Below are positions 1 through 8,141 of a stretch of 33,903 bases of DNA, piece by piece. The position numbers were made by a program, and so were the translations under genes. The DNA is from an uncultured Muribaculaceae bacterium (GTDB lineage Bacteria > Bacteroidota > Bacteroidia > Bacteroidales > Muribaculaceae): NCBI GenBank assembly GCA_944321725.1, contig CALUMI010000029.1:1-33903 (forward strand), read 5' to 3'. Numbering within the stretch: position 1 is the first letter of the stretch; each line of letters begins with the position of its first letter. The notes under the pieces are model-generated. The model saw nothing but the letters and a program-made list of their open reading frames with translations. It did not search any database and was not told where the DNA came from.

Positions 1-103
1 ATAGCGTAACGAACGCTATTTCAGCTAATTCGCTACGCTTTACTCAAATTTGCAAATCCGCTATGTGTTTATTTTAGCATTGTATTTAAAATTTCTCAAT
101 AAA

Positions 104-137
104 CAAGAGGGCATGTCTATTTTGACACACCCTCTTG
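104..137 (-). terminator. Terminator hairpin after the 157-1143 gene
   Basis: An 8-bp stem (104-111 with 130-137) is extended by an inner 5-bp stem that pairs fully only in the minus-strand RNA, because one pair is G-U there and A-C on the other strand. It lies 20 bp past the stop of the upstream gene. The downstream uridine run is short, so this is a probable rather than certain intrinsic terminator. Confidence 0.65.
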
Positions 138-156
138 CCACCATTATAAAACCACT

Positions 157-1143
157 TTACTTGACAAGCACCTTTACGGAGCGCACTGTCGTGTCGGAAA
201 TCAGCGACACAACGTAGACTCCCGGCGACAGGCCTGCTGTCGAAAGCTCCGCCTCGCTCCCGCCCGACAGCTCCACAGCGTCGACAATCGCGCCTTTCGC
301 GTCAGTCAGTTCTGCCCGACGGTAGCAGTCGCAGTCACCCCCAACGCGCAGCCAGCCGTCGCCCTGCATCACCGACAGCCCCGCCGTTTCAGCTTTAGTA
401 TCTTCGACACTGCCCATAATCTGCTCGTAATCCTCATCATAGCGGTAGTCATATACGGCATTATATTCCGACCCATCACACTGCGGATAATCTGACACAT
501 AATTCAAATGATTGGTAAAACACACCGTACATGCCAACCTGTCAGGGAAAGGATTCAATAAATATCCTTCAGAAGGATATACTATTCCTAATCCATCCAC
601 AGCATACAAAAATTCCGGACTATCATACATTCTCAAATATATTGCCTTGCGCCATCGACCTCTTAAATTAATATAGCCAATGCGCGATACCGTACCATAA
701 TAATCGCCATTTATCATCACATCACTACCCGGCATCGCCGTAAAATCATATATAAGCTGCTCGCCCATAAAATTTATTGGAGATCCGTCGGCTTGTAATT
801 TTGTTATAGAGTATACTTTTCCTTTTTCTTCTCTCACAAAACCCGCAAACTTGGAATTCGCTTTATTCAAATGCCAAGAATTATAGCGATAACATTTCTT
901 GTATGTTTTATTACCTATCACTGTATCACCCTCAAATTGAAGATAATATGCCGATGTTTTTCCATATATAGGAGAAACACTCCATCCATAACCCCATTCG
1001 ATGCCCTCGCGAACTATCGGCACATACTCGTAGCCCTCAGGTTCTTCCGTCGCTGTTTCCACCTGCCGCTGCGCCATTACGCCAAACACGCAGCCAACAC
1101 AAACCATCGCCAAATATAAAATCTTCCTTCTCATATCACTCAT
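157..1143 (-). CDS. Secreted protein with T9SS type A-like sorting domain
   Basis: This 328-residue protein has a signal peptide (MRRKILYLAMVCVGCVFG..., cut near residue 25). The central part, about residues 45-235, is of a kind common in gut Bacteroidales surface proteins, with the pattern 'GDTVIGNKTYKKCY', 'EEKGKVYSI', 'LIYDF' and 'AVDGLGIVYPSEG'; no enzyme activity can be assigned. The last 70 residues look like a type IX secretion sorting domain (SPGVYVVSL, then a terminal basic KVLVK), so export through T9SS and surface attachment or release is inferred. The start is ATG at 1143 or, three codons on, at 1134. The C-terminal coding part (157-470) is visibly more GC-rich than the central part (about 540-960). 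A short ORF at 1136-1261 overlaps the start. Confidence 0.8.
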   Translation of the reverse strand: MSDMRRKILYLAMVCVGCVFGVMAQRQVETATEEPEGYEYVPIVREGIEWGYGWSVSPIYGKTSAYYLQFEGDTVIGNKTYKKCYRYNSWHLNKANSKFAGFVREEKGKVYSITKLQADGSPINFMGEQLIYDFTAMPGSDVMINGDYYGTVSRIGYINLRGRWRKAIYLRMYDSPEFLYAVDGLGIVYPSEGYLLNPFPDRLACTVCFTNHLNYVSDYPQCDGSEYNAVYDYRYDEDYEQIMGSVEDTKAETAGLSVMQGDGWLRVGGDCDCYRRAELTDAKGAIVDAVELSGGSEAELSTAGLSPGVYVVSLISDTTVRSVKVLVK

Positions 1144-1261
1144 TTTTTAAGTTTAACATTGCCCCTTTCTCCACTGTAAAATTTTCTGCAATCGAAATCG
1201 ACGGCGATGTAATCGATATTATAACGGACTGATAATATAGAATAAACGAATACTTTTTCAT
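1136..1261 (-). CDS. Short ORF (41 aa) overlapping the next start; leader peptide or gene remnant
   Basis: An ATG at 1261 opens a 41-codon frame whose TGA (1136-1138) overlaps the ATG (1141-1143) of the T9SS-type gene in another frame, an arrangement that allows translational coupling. The peptide starts MKKYSFILYYQ and has a hydrophobic stretch up to a possible cleavage site (SISIA), followed by ENFTVEKGAMLNLK, which resembles the mature N-terminus of surface proteins. It could be a regulatory leader peptide, a small secreted peptide, or the 5' end of a surface-protein gene whose remainder was lost. It is not a recognised family, and translation is unproven. Confidence 0.35.
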   Translation of the reverse strand: MKKYSFILYYQSVIISITSPSISIAENFTVEKGAMLNLKNE

Positions 1262-1433
1262 AACGGTTTTGGTTTTTAGTTCGGTTTGTTTTTAGGACTA
1301 TAAGGAATCGTCAAACGGCGGTTCCGCGAGCAAGAAGGCACAAGGCCTGAGTACAGTTCATGGCAGGCAATAAAGCACCTGAATATTCAACGACAATCAG
1401 ACCCGCTCTTGCGGGTGGATTGAATTACAATCC
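1262..1433 (-). ncRNA. Structured 5' leader or small RNA candidate
   Basis: Downstream of a good promoter, the minus-strand RNA would carry several hairpins: GGATTG/CAATCC (1417-1433), directly abutting ACCCGC/GCGGGT with a 4-nt loop (1401-1416), a GCCTG/CAGGC hairpin near 1345-1368, and a possible closing helix pairing ATTGTCG near 1390-1396 with TGACGAT near 1307-1313. The first hairpin starts right at the promoter and may instead be a DNA operator over the start site. No tmRNA, SRP or RNase P signature is seen. It is either the leader of the downstream T9SS-type gene or a separate small RNA. Confidence 0.35.
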
Positions 1434-1465
1434 CAAATATAAGCAATCTTTTCTAAAATCGCAAC
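1434..1465 (-). promoter_or_regulatory. Bacteroidetes-type promoter
   Basis: On the minus strand, GTTG (1465-1462) lies 20 bp before TATATTTG (1441-1434), a full match to the -7 consensus TAnnTTTG. Transcription should start near 1427-1429, within the GGATTG-N5-CAATCC inverted repeat. Confidence 0.55.
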
Positions 1466-1941
1466 TTTTTGCAAATATTTTTTACAAAATATTTAATTCA
1501 GACAAAAAAATGCGACACAGCAAGATTTAAAAGTTAAAAGTATAAAGTTGAAAAGGTAACCTACAGACTTGATGTGGAAAATTGCAGCGCAAAATCATTG
1601 ACACTGCATAAGCCGAACTTGTCACATATCCGCTTCAAGTGTGACCTCTACAATGCCGACTTGAATCTGTCTCACACACCCCAAGCTGCGCTCCGCTTGC
1701 ATGAGGTTCTTTGGAAGTGCCGCCGCTCTGCGGCTATTTTGTCTGTACCATGCAAACGAAACATGGCACAGGTAATCCATCCTGAACCTCCACGATGCTT
1801 TTTCCTACGACATCACTGACGATTGGAAAAACAAGTCCTCTCCCGTGAAATCAAATTTGACACACATATATTAAAGCCACAGCACATCTGTTATGACATC
1901 GAAATTCTGAATCCTATTATCTCGCTTTTATAGGTAAAAAA
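1442..1941. other. Gene-free spacer with small inverted repeats
   Basis: No convincing gene is seen. The first 120 bp are AT-rich, with an 'aaaagttaaaagt' type simple repeat near 1527-1550. The rest holds short inverted repeats: GTCACA/TGTGAC (near 1620-1644), GCCGC-tct-GCGGC (1722-1734) and CCATG/CATGG (near 1749-1767). A plus-strand open frame of 81 codons (1574-1819) has no start signal, signal peptide or recognisable domain. The phrase 'caagcggagcgcag' on the minus strand near 1690 resembles part of the 6538-6732 repeat family. It could be a decayed repeat or mobile-element remnant. Confidence 0.4.
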
Positions 1942-1976
1942 ATTGCGGTTGCGCTCTGATTTGGCGCAACCGCAAT
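1942..1976 (-). terminator. pgk terminator
   Basis: A perfect 13-bp stem (ATTGCGGTTGCGC with its complement) around a 9-nt loop, followed on the minus strand by a run of seven T. It lies about 30 bp past the pgk stop and is a textbook intrinsic terminator. Confidence 0.9.
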
Positions 1977-2007
1977 CATATATCAATAACCGCTATATGC
2001 GGACTTT

Positions 2008-3255
2008 TTAGCCTTGTATAGCCGCGATGCCTGGCAGAACTTTGCCCTCGATAGCCTCAAGCAAAGCACCTCCACCGGTAGACACGTAGGAAACTTTATC
2101 GGCAAGGCCGAACTTGTTGACACAAGCCACAGAATCGCCGCCGCCTACCAACGAGAACGCTCCGTTGGCTGTAGCCTCCACAATGGCATCGGCAATAGCA
2201 CGCGAGCCGGCTGTAAAGTTGTCGAACTCAAACACACCTGCAGGACCGTTCCAAAGAATAGTCTTGGCTGTCTTTATCACTTCGGCAAAAGCCTTGCGTG
2301 TTTCAGGACCGGCATCCAAGCCTTCCCAACCATCGGGGATATCGTTGGCAGGAACGATTTGGGTGTGGGCGTCGTTGCTGAAATCATCGGCAGCTACACA
2401 ATCCGTGCCAAGCACCAAATTAACGCCTTTTTCTTTTGCCTTCTTGATGATATCGAGAGCCAAATCGAGCTTGTCGTCCTCAACAATCGACTTGCCAATC
2501 TTGCCACCTTGCGCTTTTGCGAAAGTGTAAGTCATACCACCACAAAGGATAAGATTGTCGACCTTGTCCATAAGATTCTCAATGATACCTATCTTTGTGG
2601 AAACTTTCGAGCCGCCCATAATAGCCGTGAACGGACGCTTGATATTGCTGAGAATGTTGTTGACAGCATTCACCTCTTTCTCCATCAGATAGCCGAGCAT
2701 CTTATTGTCTTTGTCGAAATAGTCGGCCACAACGGCTGTAGAGGCATGACGGCGGTGAGCCGTGCCGAAAGCGTCGTTGACATAGCAATCAGCATAGCTT
2801 GCCAATGTCTTGGCAAATTCTTTCTGACGCTCTTTCATTTCTTTCTTGGCGGCATCATAAGCAGGATCATCTTTGTCAATGCCTACAGGCTTGCCTTCCT
2901 CTTCCGGATAGAAACGGAGATTTTCGAGCAACAGCACCTCACCCGGCTTTAAAGCCGCGGCTGCATCGGTAGCCTTCGCGCAATCGGGAGCGAATTTCAC
3001 ATCCACTCCAAGAGCGGCAGCGACAGCATCCTTAATCTGCCCCAAAGAAAGCTTCATGTTGACTTTTCCCTTAGGCTTGCCCATGTGCGACATGATAATC
3101 AGGCTTCCGCCATCAGCAAGGATTTTCTTCAAAGTAGGAAGCGCACCGCGTATGCGGGTGTCGTCTGTGATTTTTCCGTTCTCGTCCAAAGGCACGTTGA
3201 AATCAACGCGGACGATTGCCTTCTTACCGGCAAAATTATACTTGTCAATCGTCAT
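2008..3255 (-). CDS. pgk: Phosphoglycerate kinase
   Basis: Transfers the acyl phosphate of 1,3-bisphosphoglycerate to ADP in glycolysis, in the cytoplasm. The N-terminal substrate-binding signature RVDFNVPLD is at residues 16-24, with arginine- and histidine-rich substrate contacts such as SHMGKPKG and GTAHRRHAS; the C-terminal nucleotide-binding half has 'WNGPAGVFE' and the glycine-rich 'VGGGDS'. The 415 residues are full length. The gene stands alone, with its own -7 box 45 bp upstream and a strong terminator. Nothing is missing. Confidence 0.98.
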   Translation of the reverse strand: MTIDKYNFAGKKAIVRVDFNVPLDENGKITDDTRIRGALPTLKKILADGGSLIIMSHMGKPKGKVNMKLSLGQIKDAVAAALGVDVKFAPDCAKATDAAAALKPGEVLLLENLRFYPEEEGKPVGIDKDDPAYDAAKKEMKERQKEFAKTLASYADCYVNDAFGTAHRRHASTAVVADYFDKDNKMLGYLMEKEVNAVNNILSNIKRPFTAIMGGSKVSTKIGIIENLMDKVDNLILCGGMTYTFAKAQGGKIGKSIVEDDKLDLALDIIKKAKEKGVNLVLGTDCVAADDFSNDAHTQIVPANDIPDGWEGLDAGPETRKAFAEVIKTAKTILWNGPAGVFEFDNFTAGSRAIADAIVEATANGAFSLVGGGDSVACVNKFGLADKVSYVSTGGGALLEAIEGKVLPGIAAIQG

Positions 3256-3299
3256 AACTATAATGTTTTTAAATGATTAATATTCATTTTTTCCGCTGT

Positions 3300-3307
3300 C
3301 AAAATTA
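3300..3307 (-). promoter_or_regulatory. pgk promoter -7 box
   Basis: TAATTTTG on the minus strand matches TAnnTTTG and lies 44 bp upstream of the pgk start. No clear -33 TTTG is seen at the usual distance. No terminator separates it from pyrF upstream, so some read-through is possible. Confidence 0.45.
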
Positions 3308-3348
3308 GCATTTATTTTCAACAAACAGAGTTAACGCATTGTAAAAAA

Positions 3349-4179
3349 TTAAATAATTTTCTTATTGCGCAAAAGCATTTCCATCTCTTTCTGCAATTCT
3401 TCCGCCTTCCGGCCGGCAACCATTGCAAAATCATCGCCTTGCGAGGCATAGATTATGCCGCGTGAAGAATTGACAAGCAATCCGCAGTCGTCGTTCATCC
3501 CATACTCGGCAACTTCCGCAAGGCTGCCTCCCTGCGCACCGACACCCGGCACAAGCAGAAAGCTGCCGGGAACAATCCGGCGCACCTCCTCAAACATTCT
3601 CCCTTGAGTGGCACCCACTACAAACATAAGATTATCGTTATTGCCCCATTCCAACGCCTTTCTCATTACAGTCTCAAACAAAGGCGTGCCGTCAGAATCC
3701 TTTGTCAGTTGAAAATCATGAGAACCTTTGTTGGAGGTAAGCCCAAGCAAAATCACCCATTTGCCCTGATAGTCAAGGAAAGGAGTGACGCTGTCCTCAC
3801 CCATGTATGGAGCCACTGTCAGAGCGTCCACATCAAGTCCCTCGAAGAAACAGCGGGCATACATTTTGGATGTGTTGCCGATATCTCCCCGCTTTGCATC
3901 AGCGATGATAAATATATCGGGATAGTTGCTCTTGATATAGTTAACGGTTTTCTCAAGAGCAACCCAGCCGCTAACGCCTGAACACTCATAAAATGCCACA
4001 TTCGGCTTATAAGCAACCGTAAAAGGGGCGGTAGCGTCGATTATCGCTTTGTTGAACTCGAACACAGGCTCATCCGCAGCCAATAAATGCTGAGGGATTT
4101 TTTTGATATCGGTATCAAGCCCTACACACAAAAACGATTTTTTATTCTTTATGTTGTTGATTAATTCCTGTCTGTTCAT
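3349..4179 (-). CDS. pyrF: Orotidine 5'-phosphate decarboxylase (long type)
   Basis: Last step of UMP synthesis: decarboxylates OMP. The catalytic signature [11 protein letters not shown] starts at residue 94, and the phosphate-binding end of the barrel is seen in '[12 protein letters not shown]' and '[13 protein letters not shown]'. At 276 residues it is the longer bacterial subtype (about 270 aa, often called type 2) rather than the 230-residue enterobacterial type. It lies 14 bp downstream of prfA and is probably co-transcribed with it. Confidence 0.96.
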   Translation of the reverse strand: MNRQELINNIKNKKSFLCVGLDTDIKKIPQHLLAADEPVFEFNKAIIDATAPFTVAYKPNVAFYECSGVSGWVALEKTVNYIKSNYPDIFIIADAKRGDIGNTSKMYARCFFEGLDVDALTVAPYMGEDSVTPFLDYQGKWVILLGLTSNKGSHDFQLTKDSDGTPLFETVMRKALEWGNNDNLMFVVGATQGRMFEEVRRIVPGSFLLVPGVGAQGGSLAEVAEYGMNDDCGLLVNSSRGIIYASQGDDFAMVAGRKAEELQKEMEMLLRNKKII

Positions 4180-4193
4180 AATAATTTCCGGTT

Positions 4194-5303
4194 TTACAAT
4201 TCACTTTCTTTCAACTTCTCGGCATTCTCCGCAATTATTAGATTATCGATACAGTCCTGTATGTCGCCATCCATAAAAGCCGACAAGTTATAAATGGTAT
4301 AATTGATGCGATGGTCGGTAATGCGCCCCTGCGGATAATTATATGTGCGTATTTTGGCCGAACGGTCACCGGTCGACACCATTGTCTTGCGCTTGGAAGC
4401 AATGTCGTCGAGATACTTCTGGTGCTCTTTATCGTAGATAAAAGTGCGCAGCCGCGCCAAAGCCCGCTCTTTGTTTTTAGGTTGGTCGCGAGTTTCAGTA
4501 CATTCTATCAAAATCTCCTCTACTACGCCCGTATTCGGATTTTTCCAATTATAACGCAATCTGACGCCGGACTCCACTTTATTGACATTCTGTCCTCCGG
4601 CACCGCCGCTACGGAATGTGTCCCACTTAATTTCGCCCTCATTGATTTCCACATCGAAAGGCTCAGCCTCCGGCAGCACCGCCACCGACGCGGCAGAAGT
4701 GTGTACACGCCCCTGCGTTTCAGTAGCCGGGACACGCTGCACACGATGCACGCCCGACTCATATTTCAATGTGCCATACACTTTATCACCTGTCACCGAG
4801 CATATTATCTCTTTATATCCGCCGGCAGCACCCTCGCTATAGCTCATCACCTCCATTTTCCAGCCTTTCGACTCGCAATATTTGGCGTACATACGAAACA
4901 AATCGCCCGCAAAAATAGCGGCCTCGTCACCGCCTGTACCGCCGCGTATCTCAAGAATCACATTTTTTGAGTCTTCCGGGTCTTCCGGAATAAGCAGCAA
5001 TTTTATCTCTTCCTCCAAAGCCGGAAGCGCCGCAGTATTGGCGTCAAGCTCCTCCTTCGCAAGTTCCCGCAGGTCGGAATCGCTTTCCGATTCGAGCACC
5101 TCTTTCGCGTCATCGATGTCGGAAAGCATTTTCTTATACCGATTGGTCACCGACGTGAGTTTCTCCAAATCTTTGTACTCTTTGGTCAGTTTCACAAAAC
5201 GCTTCATATCGCCGATAACCGCCGGGTCAGTAATCAGCAGGCTCACTTCCTCAAAGCGTGCCTCAATGCCGTCAAGCCGTTTCAATAACGGAGTTTCTGT
5301 CAT
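4194..5303 (-). CDS. prfA: Peptide chain release factor 1
   Basis: Terminates translation at UAA and UAG by triggering peptidyl-tRNA hydrolysis on the ribosome. The GGQ motif that enters the peptidyl transferase centre is at residues 236-238 ([12 protein letters not shown]), and the codon-reading tripeptide PAT is at 192-194, which marks RF1 rather than RF2. The 369-residue length is normal. It starts 6 bp after the fprA stop and is followed 14 bp later by pyrF, so the three genes form one unit. Confidence 0.97.
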   Translation of the reverse strand: MTETPLLKRLDGIEARFEEVSLLITDPAVIGDMKRFVKLTKEYKDLEKLTSVTNRYKKMLSDIDDAKEVLESESDSDLRELAKEELDANTAALPALEEEIKLLLIPEDPEDSKNVILEIRGGTGGDEAAIFAGDLFRMYAKYCESKGWKMEVMSYSEGAAGGYKEIICSVTGDKVYGTLKYESGVHRVQRVPATETQGRVHTSAASVAVLPEAEPFDVEINEGEIKWDTFRSGGAGGQNVNKVESGVRLRYNWKNPNTGVVEEILIECTETRDQPKNKERALARLRTFIYDKEHQKYLDDIASKRKTMVSTGDRSAKIRTYNYPQGRITDHRINYTIYNLSAFMDGDIQDCIDNLIIAENAEKLKESEL

Positions 5304-5309
5304 ATATAA

Positions 5310-6500
5310 TTACTTTTTCAATTCAGCAACAAAATTATCTGCCAACGCCTCACACATTTTCTCCACATCGGCAGTTATTCCCTGTTTCATCTCCACACTG
5401 CCATCGACTCGAGTAAATTTCAGCTTCTCGGTCATAGCCTCAATACGCTTTACGGCAGCCGAAGCCCATGTAAATGAACCTGCGCAGGCAAACACCTTAT
5501 TACATGTCCCGCGCAACTGCAAGGACGACAACAGCGATTCAATCTTAGGGAAAGCACAACCGTTGTAAGTCGGGCTTAACACAATCAGCCCCTTATTAGC
5601 ATAAATGTCCCGCAAGATAAACGACTCGTCCGCATACGACACATTATGCACCTTTATATTTCTCACACCGTTAACCGCCAATCTGTGGGCAATGGCATCG
5701 ACCATGCTCTCCGTATTTCCATACATTGAGGCATATACAATCACGACGCCCTCATCACTCTCATTACGGCTCAATTTGTCGTAAAGCCCAACAACTTTCC
5801 GCAATTCCTCATGCCATACAGGGCCATGTGTGGAACATACATAATCAACAGGCACATCGTTGAACTTGACCAATGCCTTTTGCACAAACAAGCCGTATTT
5901 TGCCACTATATTGGAATAATAGCGCACCATTTCCGGATAGTAGCCTGACGTGTCCATCTCCGTATCGACTATTCCGCCGTTCAAAGCCCCGAAACACCCG
6001 AAAGCGTCGCCAGAGAACAGCATTTTATCCTCAACCAAATATGTCATCATCGTTTCCGGCCAATGAATCATGGGAGTAAGATGAAATTGCATGGTTTTCC
6101 CTCCCAAATCTATACAGTCCCCATCGGCAACAATCATCACATTTTCAGTCAACCCGTAATACCCTTTCAGCATATCGGCCGTTTTCGCGTTTCCCACAAT
6201 TTTCATGTCAGGAAATTCCCGGCACAATGCAACCACGCCACCCGAATGGTCGGGTTCCATGTGGTTTATCACCAAATAATCTATCTGTATTTCAGGATTT
6301 ATTTCCTTTATCTTGTCTATCTGCTTAAAACAATGCGATACCTCGACACCATCCACAATAGCGTTTTTACGCGACCCGCATATCAAATAAGAATTATAAC
6401 TCACGCCGAAAGGAAGCGGCCAAATACCCTCGAAACGAGTGGTCGTTCTGTCGTTAACTCCAACGTAATGAACGCCTTTAACGATTTCCGTAGAAAACAT
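5310..6500 (-). CDS. fprA: Flavodiiron protein (FprA family A-type flavoprotein)
   Basis: Cytoplasmic enzyme of a family that reduces O2 to water or NO to N2O, protecting anaerobes. The N-terminal metallo-beta-lactamase-like domain (1-245) has the full diiron set: H80, E82, D84, H85 (NHMEPDHSG), H146, D165 and H225. The C-terminal flavodoxin domain starts near 251, with the FMN loop ASMYGNTES at 257-265. The start is ATG 6500; the longer frame up to 6566 would run through the promoter repeat. Full length at 396 residues. It heads the fprA-prfA-pyrF string. Whether O2 or NO is the real substrate cannot be read from sequence. Confidence 0.94.
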   Translation of the reverse strand: MFSTEIVKGVHYVGVNDRTTTRFEGIWPLPFGVSYNSYLICGSRKNAIVDGVEVSHCFKQIDKIKEINPEIQIDYLVINHMEPDHSGGVVALCREFPDMKIVGNAKTADMLKGYYGLTENVMIVADGDCIDLGGKTMQFHLTPMIHWPETMMTYLVEDKMLFSGDAFGCFGALNGGIVDTEMDTSGYYPEMVRYYSNIVAKYGLFVQKALVKFNDVPVDYVCSTHGPVWHEELRKVVGLYDKLSRNESDEGVVIVYASMYGNTESMVDAIAHRLAVNGVRNIKVHNVSYADESFILRDIYANKGLIVLSPTYNGCAFPKIESLLSSLQLRGTCNKVFACAGSFTWASAAVKRIEAMTEKLKFTRVDGSVEMKQGITADVEKMCEALADNFVAELKK

Positions 6501-6536
6501 AAAAACTTTGAATTTAATCGTATTACAAATCCGGTG

Positions 6537-6567
6537 CAAAGATAATGCAAATCGAGTGCAGAACAAT
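6537..6567 (-). promoter_or_regulatory. fprA promoter inside a repeat copy
   Basis: On the minus strand, ATTG (6567-6564) lies 19 bp before TATCTTTG (6544-6537), a full match to the -7 consensus. Both boxes lie within repeat copy 1. Transcription would start near 6530, about 30 nt before the fprA ATG. Confidence 0.6.
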
Positions 6568-6732
6568 CAAACTTGTTTGAAATTGTTATGCCGAGACGCA
6601 GCTTATCTTATTAAAAGATAATGCAAATCGGGAGCAAAGCAAAGAGCTTGCCTAATTTGCTTTGCCAAGATGCGGATTATCTTGCTTAAAGACAGTAAAA
6701 ATTGAGCGCAGAGCAATCAAAAAGGCTTGCGA
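6538..6732. repeat. Tandem imperfect hairpin repeat, two full copies and one partial
   Basis: Copy 1 (6538-6609) and copy 2 (6613-6684) both begin AAAGATAATGCAAATCG and end near TTATCTT. Each can fold end to end, with outer AAGATAA/TTATCTT pairing and an inner stem around the CTTG loop. A third, diverged partial copy starts at 6688 (AAAGACAGTAAAAATTGAGC) and runs into the last codons of rsgA (stop 6717-6719). Differences fall mostly in the central arms and often keep pairing (ACAAT/ATTGT in copy 1, GCAAA/TTTGC in copy 2), which suggests selection for structure or a mobile hairpin family. From general knowledge, similar 'gataatgcaaa...gagtgca' hairpins recur between genes in Bacteroidales. Confidence 0.75.
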
Positions 6733-7652
6733 TACTTGTCGGAAGAACTGTCGTCAAGAATACTCAGATAGCTGTTATAGCGCGACTCGCTTATGCGGTG
6801 CTCCCCGACAGCTTTCTTCACGGCGCATCCCGGCTCGTGTATGTGCGTGCAATTACTGTATCTGCAATTACGCGACTCCTCAAAAATTTCAGGGAAATAG
6901 TGAGAAACCTCTTCCACATTGAAATCTATCGTCCCGAACCCCTTGACACCCGGCGTATCGATTATATACCCATTTCCGTCAGCCAACAAATACATTTCCG
7001 AGAAAGTAGTGGTATGCATGCCTGTATGATGCGACTCAGACACTCCGGAGGTTCTCAGATTCAAGCCGGGTATTATGCGATTAATCAACGACGATTTTCC
7101 CACACCTGAATTACCGGAAAACAATGTTATCTTACCCGACAGCTTTTCTTTCAACACGTCAATTCCGCATCCCGTTTCCGCCGACACTTCAAAGACCTTG
7201 TAGCCAATCGTAGTGTACAAATAAACCAAAGCATCGCAATACTCGCGCATATCATCGTCAAGCAAATCCACCTTGTTCACTATCAGGACCGCAGGGACAG
7301 AATAAGCCTCGGCCGTTGCAAGAAAGCGGTCGATAAACACAGTGGATGTCATCGGATTAACCAATGACACAACAAGAAAAGCCTGATCGATATTCGACGC
7401 TATGATATGCGACTCCTTCGACAGGTTGGACGCGCGTCTTATTATATAATTACGACGGGCGGCTATAGAAACAATAAAAGCCGTGCCATCCGCATTCTCG
7501 ATTATCTCAACCCTGTCGCCCACCGCTACGGGATTAGTCGTCCTTATGCCTTTCAGCCTGAAATTCCCCTTTATTTTACACGATATGTCACGCCCCGACT
7601 CCGTGCGCACGATATACCAACTGCCCGTATTTTTAACAACCAATCCTTCCAT
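6717..7652 (-). CDS. rsgA: Ribosome small subunit-dependent GTPase A
   Basis: Circularly permuted GTPase that checks late 30S ribosome maturation. Order: N-terminal OB-fold (1-70), then the G motifs in permuted order, NKVD (126-129), GNSGVGKS (180-187) and DTPG (232-235), then a zinc knuckle with C263, C268, H270 and C276. The 311 residues are full length from ATG 7652; the frame continues to 7688, but that would cross the promoter. A perfect -7 box (7664-7657) sits only 4 nt before the ATG, so the mRNA may be leaderless. The 3' end runs into the partial copy of the hairpin repeat. Confidence 0.95.
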   Translation of the reverse strand: MEGLVVKNTGSWYIVRTESGRDISCKIKGNFRLKGIRTTNPVAVGDRVEIIENADGTAFIVSIAARRNYIIRRASNLSKESHIIASNIDQAFLVVSLVNPMTSTVFIDRFLATAEAYSVPAVLIVNKVDLLDDDMREYCDALVYLYTTIGYKVFEVSAETGCGIDVLKEKLSGKITLFSGNSGVGKSSLINRIIPGLNLRTSGVSESHHTGMHTTTFSEMYLLADGNGYIIDTPGVKGFGTIDFNVEEVSHYFPEIFEESRNCRYSNCTHIHEPGCAVKKAVGEHRISESRYNSYLSILDDSSSDKYRKPF

Positions 7653-7656
7653 ATTG

Positions 7657-7664
7657 CAAATGTA
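7657..7664 (-). promoter_or_regulatory. rsgA promoter -7 box, abutting the start codon
   Basis: TACATTTG on the minus strand matches TAnnTTTG, with a partial -33 (CTTG, 7689-7686) 21 bp upstream. Since transcription in this class starts about 5-7 nt past the box, the first base would be at or next to the A of the ATG (7652). Confidence 0.5.
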
Positions 7665-7767
7665 GCACAATTCACCGCTCCCCAACAAGCAAAGCCGGGC
7701 TAAAAAATCAACAGTTCACCCTATAAAAAACAAATTTATGCTGTAAAACATAATTTTTCGACAACAA

Positions 7768-7800
7768 TTTGCGCTTAATTAAAAATTTTTAGTACCTTTG
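7768..7800 (+). promoter_or_regulatory. Promoter of the winged-helix gene
   Basis: TTTG (7768-7771), a 21-bp spacer, then TACCTTTG (7793-7800): both boxes match the Bacteroidetes consensus exactly. Transcription should start near 7806, giving a leader of about 27 nt. Confidence 0.7.
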
Positions 7801-7832
7801 CCACGAACAAAACATAAATTAAATTTTTAATC

Positions 7833-8036
7833 ATGAATGTTGAAGTTATGGGCTCTTGGGCCGGTTTGGTGTGGAACGCATTAGACGGCGTTGAGTCAAT
7901 GAATTTTAAACAATTGAAAAAAGTAACCAAGCTCAAAGAAAAAGAATTGTATGCGGCATTCGGATGGCTTGGTCGTGAAGGCAAATTGAATTTTGCAGAA
8001 GCAGAAGGTGAATTGGTATTGTCTTTAAACAAATAA
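7833..8036 (+). CDS. Small winged helix-turn-helix protein (DUF2582 type)
   Basis: The 67-residue protein begins MNVEVMGSWAGLVWNAL and continues with 'MNFKQLKKVTKLKEKELYAAFGWLGREGKL', which reads as the helix-turn-helix of a winged-helix fold, followed by a two-stranded wing (LNFAEAEGELVLSL). It matches what I know of the small DUF2582 family, widespread in Bacteroidetes and of unknown function. DNA binding is inferred from the fold only; no effector domain exists. It is a single-gene unit with its own strong promoter and terminator, which suggests high, constant expression. Confidence 0.88.
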   Translation: MNVEVMGSWAGLVWNALDGVESMNFKQLKKVTKLKEKELYAAFGWLGREGKLNFAEAEGELVLSLNK

Positions 8037-8088
8037 TAAAGACCAACTCATTCACTTTTTTTGCTGTTGTAATTTTCTGAAATAACGG

Positions 8089-8123
8089 AAAAGGGCAGGC
8101 ATTAAGGATGCTTACCCTTTTTT
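8089..8123 (+). terminator. Terminator of the winged-helix gene
   Basis: AAAAGGG (8089-8095) pairs with CCCTTTT (8115-8121), with an inner GCAT/ATGC stem and a T-run behind. It ends less than 20 bp before the purT -7 box. Confidence 0.8.
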
Positions 8124-8141
8124 ATTTTCTACGATTTGCAC

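Noticed and set aside
1262..1440. tmRNA, SRP RNA or RNase P RNA in the structured leader
   Set aside because: It lacks the tRNA-like ends and tag frame of tmRNA, the GGAAGNAGCC-type loop of SRP RNA, and the conserved core of RNase P RNA.
1574..1819. 81-codon plus-strand frame in the spacer
   Set aside because: No ribosome binding site, promoter, signal peptide or domain; it spans several inverted repeats and is better read as non-coding.
2014..2952. Long plus-strand open frame (312 codons) opposite pgk
   Set aside because: It lies entirely antisense to a full-length conserved pgk, has no promoter or domain, and its composition is that of a reverse-strand shadow.
6538..6732. CRISPR array at the tandem repeat
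   Set aside because: Units are joined head to tail with only 3 bp between them, are themselves long hairpins, vary internally and have no spacers or cas genes nearby.
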